Shown here one piece after another: positions 56,051 through 64,000 of a DNA stretch of 64,000 bases. The stretch comes from Congeria kusceri (lineage: Eukaryota; Mollusca; Bivalvia; Myida; Dreissenidae), in the NCBI GenBank assembly GCA_027627225.1, contig CM051032.1, positions 66,495,045 through 66,559,044 of the forward strand, written 5' to 3'. How positions within the stretch are numbered: position 1 is the first letter of the stretch; each line of letters opens with the position of its first letter. Below the pieces are notes generated by a model that ran no database searches, was not told where the DNA came from, and saw nothing but the letters and a program-made list of their open reading frames with translations. A program made the translations under genes and the position numbers.

Positions 56051-56249
56051 CTGCGTCCATCCATTGTGCGTGCTTGGAGTCCATGCGCGTAAAGCTTGAC
56101 TGCAGACTTAAACACCCAGTTCTGGTCCCGTTGTCGATCAACCTGTACAAGGGTATTAAATTAAGATTTTTGTTTAAAGCCAGCTGGTTAACGTTTTCAA
56201 CTTCATGAATGACGTTAGTCGATCTAGCATCTTTAAAAGTAAATACATA
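56051..56249 (-). CDS. Exon b of unrecognised minus-strand gene, copy 2
   Basis: Counterpart of 3747-3945. Donor GCAG|GTGAGT kept; the acceptor changed to ATGTTGCAG but still ends AG. Two replacements (CLSLQSS, FTRMDSK). Confidence 0.65.
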
Positions 56250-56404
56250 CTGCAACATGATTTTTTTGTCGCGGTGGTCTAAATTTCACGGATTTACCGG
56301 TCCGAAGTGAAATACATCTTTACATAACATTAGTTCTGATGAACGTTAATGATGTTTACTTACTGAAAACTGTTTCTTATTTACGAAAGGTATTTTATAA
56401 TGTC

Positions 56405-56650
56405 TATATTGGTACGAACGGTATATACAATAATGTTCATGCTGGTTACTCCAGAGGCATCAAAACCAAATATCGCATACAGTAACGATAAAAGGTTTCC
56501 AAAACGTTATTATTTTACCGATTTCAGTGCTTTTTTTTTGTATTTTGATCGGTAAGATGTCCATTTGAAACGATTTCTGTAAAGTGTTATTGATATAAAC
56601 ATATTTCTGGACTGCTGCTTTAAGCCGGGGTTTCCCACGACACGCCTCAT
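56405..56650 (+). repeat. Interspersed ~230-bp repeat, copy e, with MITE end
   Basis: Counterpart of 4095-4345. Just beyond it copy 2 lacks the 4.37-4.87 kb segment. Confidence 0.65.
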
Positions 56651-57483
56651 ATATATGTCGTATTTATCACACACGCAAAATTCCGTGTAAACCATTGCGT
56701 TCCCCATAATCAGTTTATAAAAAGATGTAACCTCTTTTAATAGATTGAACAGCCTCTACATCAGAAGTTTATTAGAATTTTTTAATTGTAAATAGTTCTT
56801 CATAAAAGGCTACCATGAGACAAAATAACACATTGACAGTAAGTATATACAATTCTCTATTCATTATTATATATTATTGTTAAAATAATATCAGCTTGTT
56901 GCAAAGAACACTTCAAAATTAGTAACAGGCCAGTAAGTCAAATTAAGATACAGACCAAAACAATTCTAGTGAGCAGCATTTATTTGCATGATTTTCGTTT
57001 TAATACTGGTGTTGAAAAATATTGATTTGCAAATAAATAAAAATCTAGAAAAAATAGTGCGAGGCAGTTAACTGTCACATTGAGTTAGAGACTTCATGCA
57101 GTTTGTTTTTATAAAGTAATGTTTCCGGTAAAAGTAAAACTCACGATGATCTCATTCGGGGATTGAATGAGCAAAGCTGGGGAGACCATTATGAGGCGTT
57201 TGGGTAAAAGTTATATGTATGTGCGGAACCAATTATTCATGCGTCCGGAATTTGTTACATTGTACATATTTTGTTTTTGGGTATGCCTTGTTATGATTAA
57301 ATCAATTTCCATCGTTGAATAAACAAACGTCAATATTACAATTAATTGTCATCGAATGTTTTATGTTGAAATTTGTAGTAATTTACTCACTATAGTTTTG
57401 AAAATCAGACGATATTAATGCTCATTGCGGGAACATTATTTTCTAAAAACATTATCCTGCTAACACATAACACTCAGTCTTAC

Positions 57484-57586
57484 CTTGTCTACGAAGTCTT
57501 GCCATGTTACTAGACAACTAGTATCCGGAATGGGGACACCGAGTTGCCCATAGGGAAGCCAGTTATTGGTCGGTCCGCCGAGATCA
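57484..57586 (-). CDS. Exon a of unrecognised minus-strand gene, copy 2
   Basis: Counterpart of 5674-5776: same splice sites and identical 34-residue product, with one synonymous base change. Confidence 0.65.
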
Positions 57587-59304
57587 CTGTTTCACTTGCA
57601 AGAATGATGTCTCGCACAACACGTTGTAACAAGGACAAGTGTATGTATTTCTAATCTTTGCCTTCATGTAAAGAACGTAGACGTTCATCATTTTAATCGA
57701 ATACAATAAAACACATGTAATTCATTTTCATGGAAAAAAGGAATAGATGTGACAAAACAAGTGTAAGTTACATGTATGCACAAAACGTTTGAATAAAAAT
57801 GATTACACAGCTCATAAATCACATTCCAAAGCCAATGTTTGCTACTAATGACAAATGTGCATAATCTTATTTCCAGGTAATGTACACAACGGTAACATAC
57901 GAAACAATAATACATAGAGTCTATGCTAAGTATGAAATGCATAATATACTTTTAGAATATGGTATATGCATGAAACGTTGAACGTTATGGTATTTTAATG
58001 ATATAAGTATGCATTTATAGTATTGCAGGTTTTCATGAACACGTGTTTGTACATCTTTCCCATTATATACCTCCAATGAAGCTTAGCAAAGTTCTGTCCA
58101 CATTGAAAACCTACCCAATGTTTAAAACACATGGTTTGCAATTACAATTTTCAGATGATAATATTATTTTACTTTGTAGTAAATAAGTCACAATTACAAG
58201 GATTTAAATGCATATAACCGGCTATATATCGAAGTGAATGTAGAAATATAGGTACCTACCACCTGGGCTCTCGAACACCTTTGAATATTTTGAGCGTCAC
58301 GAGCAAAACGAATTAACATAATAGTCACGCAATCACGTGATACTACATGTCCAATCGAAGCTTGTCAATAATGAACACAGACCGCAGACAAGGACATTTC
58401 CTTATTGACAGCAAACGTGGCTTACCAAACACGCAGCTGACTGAAGTTAATTAAAAGATCGCCCAATACCGAACCATGACCATGATTATAATTTAATTGC
58501 TATTAGGCAATTACTTAGATTGTTAGATTTACATATAGTTTGAATTTAAATATACATTGTGTTCATCTATACGTATTCAAATGGTTAATAAAGGTACAAG
58601 TTCAAAACACCATATTACCAATGTCGAGTTAAATGCTAGTTTTTCATATATGATTCATGTCATATAATATACAACATTTAAGATAATAACAATTATTTCT
58701 ATGCCGGTGCGTTAATTGTATGCATAATCCGAGAATTTGATCTGATCTCTTCTAAATTTACATGTAATTCAAGCGTCAATGTTAGGTGCCCATCTCTGAC
58801 ATACAAGAAAGTCATTTATGTATCAAATGGCGTCGTAGAGTGTCCATTGCAATTAAAATTGGGTTTATTATTCTGTTATTAACCGTCTTTACAGAGAATT
58901 AAAATTGTTGACAATTAGTTTACAAATTAGATGTTCTTGGAGACAGAAAAAGTTGTAATCTTTATAGAGGAGATGATAACAATCTTTACGAGGCCAAATA
59001 CCAAAATATTGAAAATAATGATTTCGATTTTTCCTGTGTAAAAATGCACTACAGAAATTCAATTTCATTGAAACAAGTGTTTTATGTAAATTAAAATATT
59101 TTGTTGATGCATTTTGTCCGAGTTGTGTCGTGTTTTTTTTCCATGTCTCGCAAACAGTCTTTTTACGCTATCAGCGTTTTGAAGTATATTTTCATGCCAG
59201 GTCAGTTTTTTTCCCGAATTATTCGTCGAAAAAACAACAAAATAAAGGTGATTATCTTTTGTTGTTCTTATAAAGGATTGTGTATTTTGTTATTGTTTTT
59301 AAAT
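57587..59304. other. No gene seen; holds the empty LINE-A site
   Basis: Matches 5777-7000 and 10937-11446. The uninterrupted target is at 58797-58815. Confidence 0.6.
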
Positions 59305-59519
59305 AGTTTATGTTGTCATGTTATCCTTGTATTTTATTATAATATATAGTTTATGTTGTCATGTTATCCATGTATTTTATTATAATAAATAGTTTATGTT
59401 GTCATGTTATCCATGTATTTTATTATAATAAATAGTTTATGTTGTCATGTTATCCATGTATTTTATTATAATAAATAGTTTATGTTGTCATGTTATCCAT
59501 GTATTTTTTTATAATATAT
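59305..59519. repeat. 43-bp VNTR, 5 units
   Basis: Units begin at 59305, 59348, 59391, 59434 and 59477, an exact 43-bp period. Three carry an AATAAATAG variant junction not seen in copy 1, showing local amplification. Confidence 0.95.
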
Positions 59520-59788
59520 TGTCATCTGGACACCGAATATTTATTGTTTTTCTACCGTGTTTACGAAAATTCTATAACACATTTTTAGATATGTGTTTGT
59601 TTCCTTAAACCGGTGTTAATAAGCTTTGATAATATTAAACTGCAATCTTCTCTTTATGTCTTTGACTTGTATGTGAACATTTGAGTCATACAGTCAATGT
59701 AACCTAGCGGTTAGCCTGAAGGACATTTGACGCCCCGGTTTTTATTTTAAGTGGCTGTGTACATGTTTCTGTTGAGTTATTTATTTAA

Positions 59789-59960
59789 GAAATCATTTAC
59801 GATTTATCGTTGTTTATCAGCCAATAAACAACGATTTGGAGCTCAGATGTTTAGGAATTAAACGACGAGGGCATTATCCCGAGTGGTTTAATAGCCACGC
59901 ATCAAAACAACACAGAGTTGTTTATTGGCCGATAAACAAAAATAATGCGAACATTATTTC
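59789..59960 (-). repeat. Three-hairpin ~172-bp element, copy D
   Basis: Copy-2 counterpart of 11845-12016. Confidence 0.85.
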
Positions 59961-61843
59961 GATTCTAGTATAATCTGACAAATATGTTTGCAATTGTAAT
60001 GAGAACATTTTACTATCCTCCGCTCAGAATCGGGAAATGTGTTAAATTTAACAATGATAATTTTGTTTTTAGTCAAAAGAATAATCGGCGAGTATCCTGT
60101 TAGAATACATGTTTAAATACGAAACTCAAAAATCGGCTTACTTGGTAATTCCAATCACGGTATTGTGTGTTTAATTAAAACTACGTTGCTAATATTTACT
60201 AACACATACACATATATTATTATATGAGTATTTATATTAGTTGCAATTTCAATTCGATTGGTGTGGTTTTGCCTGCGAATATTCTGAGAAAAAACATATA
60301 GAAATGTATAACTTTCTTCATTTACAATTAATAAGTATCTTACCAGTTGTACACATTCTTAAAATATATATACACACAAACTCCTTTTTTCTTTATATGT
60401 CAAAAAATTCATGCATTATCTCGATCGCTAAATATAACACAGTCGACACGTGTATATATGTACATCGACAGATACGCATATTATATACATAAGTTGTATT
60501 TAAAATCGATATGTTTGTGCCTTCGGGTGTACGAATCGAAATAAACAAATACATAGAATTGCGTATTGCTTTATTTATATATATAGCATCTAATACATGT
60601 TATATTTCATTAGCAAGTGGTAATATTTTGGTACTTCCCAGAGATATGCTATCACTCATTATAACGACACATGTAAAGTTTTTTCTTCCAACTACCGAGT
60701 GTTTTCATCAACATTTTGAAGTGTGTGCGATTTTTCATATCGAATCTATTCACAATTAGCTGATAAAAGTGATAAAATAAATTGCAATTAGATAGATAAC
60801 AAACAAACAGAGATAGATAAAAAAAACAACAACATAAAAATAACAAAGGAAACACTATCATATCTAATACATGAACAACCTTATTTGTCTAATTTTGGGT
60901 CGTTTATGTTTTATAAATAGGATACATACATCTCAGTTATGTCAAATATGGCTTGCAAATCATGTGTTAAGTAGAATGTTGTTGTAAACAAAACATGTGT
61001 CTCCGCGATGGCTTATTGCCAGCAATGTATATAGGAAAGTGGCAGCCTGGACAAATGGAACAAGTAGTGCTATGCCTCAGCCTGGAGTCATATCCACACA
61101 GCTCCTTAGGAAAATATTAATCTAAGTCATATTTAAGTGAAATATTCAAATCAATAGTTTGGTATATAAAATATGGTAAAATAAGAATTACGTGTTCATT
61201 CTTTACTAGAAAAAAAGCCACTTTAGACAAAATTAACTTTAAATGAACCAACCACAGACTTACGGACATTTATGGTTTTAAGAAATATACTTAATTAGGT
61301 TTTCACTAAGGATGTGAAAAAAAAGTTAGAGATCGGACATGTTCTGTGAAAAACAGACGTCCGAACGGACAGAGAGACTTCGAAGGCAACGCTATTTTGT
61401 GGGGAAGAGATATAATATGCAAACATTGAGGTATTTTTTATATGGGCAATGTTTGCCCGACGGCGATTTCCGCCACTTGTACCGAATTTAGCCCTATATA
61501 AAAAGGAACACTTAATTCGTTGGACGGATTATTTATTAGACTACTAGACTAGTGCGACATTACATGCTAGGGGAACATTCATACAGGGGAGATCACCATG
61601 AGATGCCATTGACCAATGTTACCTCCCTTATTAACATAAATGCCATTTAACTGAATGTCAAAGTTAATCGCAAAGCACACATTTTGTAAAGCACTCGTTT
61701 CGTAAAAATAGCGTTTGCAAACATTTTAATATGTTTTCGAGATTAGGAATATTAATTAAAAAGTGTAAACGTAAGAAAATATTGATTGTTGTGTATATAC
61801 AAATGATGTTGCCACAAGTTTATGAACAAAAATAGTATAATCC
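59961..61843. other. Long non-coding stretch, copy 2
   Basis: Matches 12017-13975. Frame-breaking differences from copy 1 argue against coding. The upstream ECHDC1 exon was not identified here. Confidence 0.45.
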
Positions 61844-61971
61844 CACAGGTACTTGTAACAATGATTTTTTGATTGTTTAATGTTCCATACGTATATACAT
61901 TACAACAAGATCTCTTATTATAGTGTATATACGTATGGAACATTAAAAAATCATTGTTACAAGTACCTGTG
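61844..61971. mobile_element. Palindromic MITE, simple form (128 bp)
   Basis: Ends CACAGGTACTTGTAACAATG and CATTGTTACAAGTACCTGTG are perfect 20-bp inverted repeats, with a long stem inside (CCATACGTATATACATTACA against TATAGTGTATATACGTATGG). Essentially a whole-length palindrome. TAATCC occurs just outside both ends. Confidence 0.9.
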
Positions 61972-62283
61972 AGTAATCCTAATCAATGATTAATGTGGGG
62001 GATTATAAACTTAGTAATTTATAAAAAAAAGTCCATAAAGTGTGGAACTGCTTTTCAATAGTTACTATGGAGATCAATTGTATGTAAATTTCACTGAAAT
62101 GTGTTTTGCTCGAACAGTTGCAATTAGTATTGGTGCAGTACATGATCAATTGATAAAATTCATTAATTGCATTTTTAGACACTGTTTACAATCGACAGCT
62201 TCAAATAAAATGAACATACCAAACTTGTCATTGTTAAATTGAAAATAACAATTTAAAAATTGTTGGTACGTTCTTTTTACCAG

Positions 62284-62451
62284 GAAATGGCCTGATGGTT
62301 AGGCACATGTCCAGCACAGACGCAGAGGTGGCTGCCTTGTGTGCAGAATTTGCAAAGCTGCCTGGGGGGTCTGTGGATCTGAACAAAGATGAAGCAACAG
62401 GGGTGGCAACCATCACCATCAACAATCCAGAGAAGAAAAATGCTTTCACTG
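62284..62451 (+). CDS. ECHDC1: Ethylmalonyl-CoA decarboxylase (ECHDC1), penultimate exon, copy 2
   Basis: 168-nt exon between the acceptor TTTTTACCAG and donor ACTG|GTTGGA. From the Met at 62307 it encodes 48 residues: MSSTDAEVAALCAEF, AKLPGGSVDL, ATGVATITINNPEKKNAFTG. The PGGSVDL…NNPxxxNAF layout matches animal ECHDC1. The frame is open upstream of that Met to the splice site, so the start is either Met-62307 or in an unseen upstream exon; human ECHDC1 is about 35 residues longer at the N-terminus. Followed after a 513-bp intron by the terminal exon in matching phase. Confidence 0.85.
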
Positions 62452-62964
62452 GTTGGATAATTTAAAACATTGTCTGTCAAGAACGAAATGCTTTCACATA
62501 TATACAAATCGTATTTCTATATTGGATGATTTAGTTTTCGAAGCAATTTCTGAAAATACCCTGGTTCTTAACTATGCCACTTTTTGACTCCAAAGCCATG
62601 CTATGTTTACATAGACACCACTATTTTGGAGAGAAATAGAAAAGCTAATGTAATATTTTGTACAAACTATGTGATACTCAGTACACAAAACCAAATGACT
62701 ATCCGGACAAATTACATTTTTCCCTTTTGTGCATATGCAATTTGTTTCCATTTGTAATATTAACAAATACAGTATTAAGGAAACAAAACAACACCATCCA
62801 CAAACCAAGGTATATAATTATTCCCATGGTCTTGATTGTATCGCTTTCGCTGAACATTTGCACATTCGCTAATAGAAGCCTGTCCTATAGTGTGGTCAAG
62901 TGCAATTTTGTTTACCACTATTTTATTTTGAAACTGTAAATCAATAGCCTATTGATAATTCTAG
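62452..62964 (+). other. Intron of ECHDC1 copy 2
   Basis: GTTGGA…ATTCTAG, phase 1, 513 bp. Shorter than the copy-1 intron by an internal deletion. Confidence 0.8.
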
Positions 62965-63632
62965 GTAAAATGATGGTGGACTTCCATGAATGTGTCTCAG
63001 AGCTGGAGCGATGGAACACAGGCAGAGCAGTGGTCCTGACAGGTAGTGGCGGCACATTCTGCTCGGGAGGTGATCTCCAGACAGTCCAGAAAATGTTACA
63101 CAAGGGCGGTGATATGTGCAAATTGATGCAGTTGACCACATCGCGGCTATACTCCCTTCCACTTATCAGTATAGCTGCGGTTTCAGGGCATGCTCTGGGT
63201 GGTGGAGCAGAACTTACCACTGCGTGTGACTTCCGAGTGATGACCACCAAGGCGAAAATTGGATTCGTTCAAGCCCGGATGTATGTTACCACTGGTTGGG
63301 GTGGTGGAACCCGGCTTGTTGGACTTCTGGGTAGAACTAATGCCCTCCTGTTGTTATCTTCAGGACAAGTACTTAATGCTGATCGAGCAAAGGCACTGGG
63401 GTTTGTAAGCGAAGTGTTTGAAACAGAAGATATAGCAAGCGAAGCGAAAAAATGGATAAGTAAAACTTTAGTGGGAGATTTTACTGTTACAAGAAATATA
63501 AAGCAGATGGTACTTGCAGGCACGAAAATGGAGGAAAGTTTAGCATATAAATGTGAAAGGGATTTTTTCACCAAAGTATGGGGTAGTGAGCACCACATAA
63601 AGGCTTTAAATGCAAATATGAAACACAAATAG
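62965..63632 (+). CDS. ECHDC1: Ethylmalonyl-CoA decarboxylase (ECHDC1), terminal exon, copy 2 (intact)
   Basis: The enzyme belongs to the crotonase superfamily and decarboxylates ethylmalonyl-CoA, a side product of acetyl-CoA carboxylase, in the cytosol (metabolite repair; known from mammals). This exon encodes residues 49-270 counted from the Met at 62307: GTFCSGGDL (78-86) for the first oxyanion-hole strand, SLPLISIAAVSGHALGGGAE (112-131) with the second oxyanion-hole glycine, TACDFRVMTTKAKIGFVQAR, the TGWGGGTRLVG loop (158-168) and a C-terminal helical part ending KHK. The stop is at 63630-63632. No lesion is visible, so this is the functional candidate while copy 1 is broken. Length fits the family once the missing N-terminal exon is added. 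Confidence 0.93.
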
Positions 63633-63666
63633 TTGTTAATCTTATCTAATTAAATATTTAAGTTAT

Positions 63667-63672
63667 AATAAA
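63667..63672 (+). promoter_or_regulatory. Poly(A) signal of ECHDC1 copy 2
   Basis: AATAAA 35 bp after the stop, in the same context as copy 1. Confidence 0.75.
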
Positions 63673-63879
63673 ACGCAGACATAATTATTGCTTGGTTTTC
63701 ATTTTGCTGTTTATACTGAGCATACCTAATAAAAAAATTAATTTGAATGTAGCGATTTCAACAATGTTGTTACATGATTTTTGTCGAGCCCGCCTGCGGT
63801 CAGCTGGACTTAGTTTTTTCACAAGGGCGGTTCGATGTATGTGCGTAAATGCTTCGGTCCATGCGTGCGTCCAATCTTC

Positions 63880-64000
63880 TCTGGACTGTAACTTCCATCA
63901 TTCATCAGACAATTTTTAAATAACTTGCCACAAATGTTCACCATGAAGACCTGTGTCCCTAGCTCAAAGGTCAATGGTCACATATGGGCATAATACAGTT
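63880..64000. repeat. Start of the 155-bp AGGTCA tandem array, copy 2
   Basis: Matches 16530-16672 and runs off the window. Confidence 0.85.

Larger units (their letters stand above)
49241..64000 (+). repeat. Segmental duplication, copy 2
   Basis: Direct-orientation counterpart of 1-16672. It lacks LINE-A and the 4.4-4.9 kb segment but carries LINE-B. If the two blocks are tandem, the repeat unit starting at position 1 is about 49.2 kb long. Homology to the interspersed border repeat continues upstream to about 48905, so the true left junction is masked by that repeat. The block runs off the right edge. Confidence 0.95.

Overview
This window is eukaryotic, AT-rich and repeat-rich, with spliced genes whose introns are large and full of repeats. 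It is most likely from a bivalve mollusc. The basis is an animal ECHDC1 (ethylmalonyl-CoA decarboxylase) gene, APE-type LINEs, mollusc-like tandem repeats of about 155-170 bp (AAGGTCAAGGTCA, GGGCAATAACTC and GGGTCATAACTCC types), a tRNA-headed SINE and several palindromic MITEs. The species cannot be named from this alone. No prokaryotic operons, rRNA genes, CRISPR arrays or intact tRNA genes were seen.

Layout. The window is framed by two direct copies of one segmental duplication: copy 1 at 1-16672 and copy 2 at 49241-64000, both cut by the window edges. Each copy carries, in order, a border repeat, an old LINE relic (-), three conserved exons of an unrecognised minus-strand gene, a 43-bp VNTR, a three-hairpin repeat of about 172 bp, a palindromic MITE, and the last two coding exons of ECHDC1 followed by a 155-bp tandem array. 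The copies differ in informative ways. Copy 1 gained LINE-A (7001-10936, -) and copy 2 gained LINE-B (50311-53873, +), and each copy keeps the empty site of the other's insertion. The ECHDC1 exons are intact in copy 2. In copy 1 they carry a 33-bp loss over the second oxyanion-hole region and a 1-bp frameshift, so copy 1 is a pseudogene.

The middle 32 kb is unduplicated here. From left to right it holds: a large array rich in nuclear-receptor-type motifs (20.0-21.8 kb); hairpin-capped repeats (21.9-22.4 kb); a LINE 3' fragment with a (TTA)n tail (23.8-25.2 kb); seven palindromes spaced 20-21 bp apart (26.4 kb); a minus-strand gene fragment with a sushi/CCP exon (31.2 kb) and an exon with a GPPDVYPKYGD motif (29.7 kb); a SINE with a perfect 14-bp target duplication (29.9 kb); minisatellites (32.0-37.1 kb); and a plus-strand gene for a cysteine-rich, probably GPI-anchored secreted protein. 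That gene's last six exons (37409-46034) were pieced together from splice sites and reading phase, and it ends in a stop codon.

The genes do not form an evident pathway. ECHDC1 is a metabolic repair enzyme and the other three look like secreted or unknown proteins. What links the region is its structural history: a roughly 49-kb-spaced duplication, later LINE insertions, loss of one gene copy, and many self-complementary repeats.
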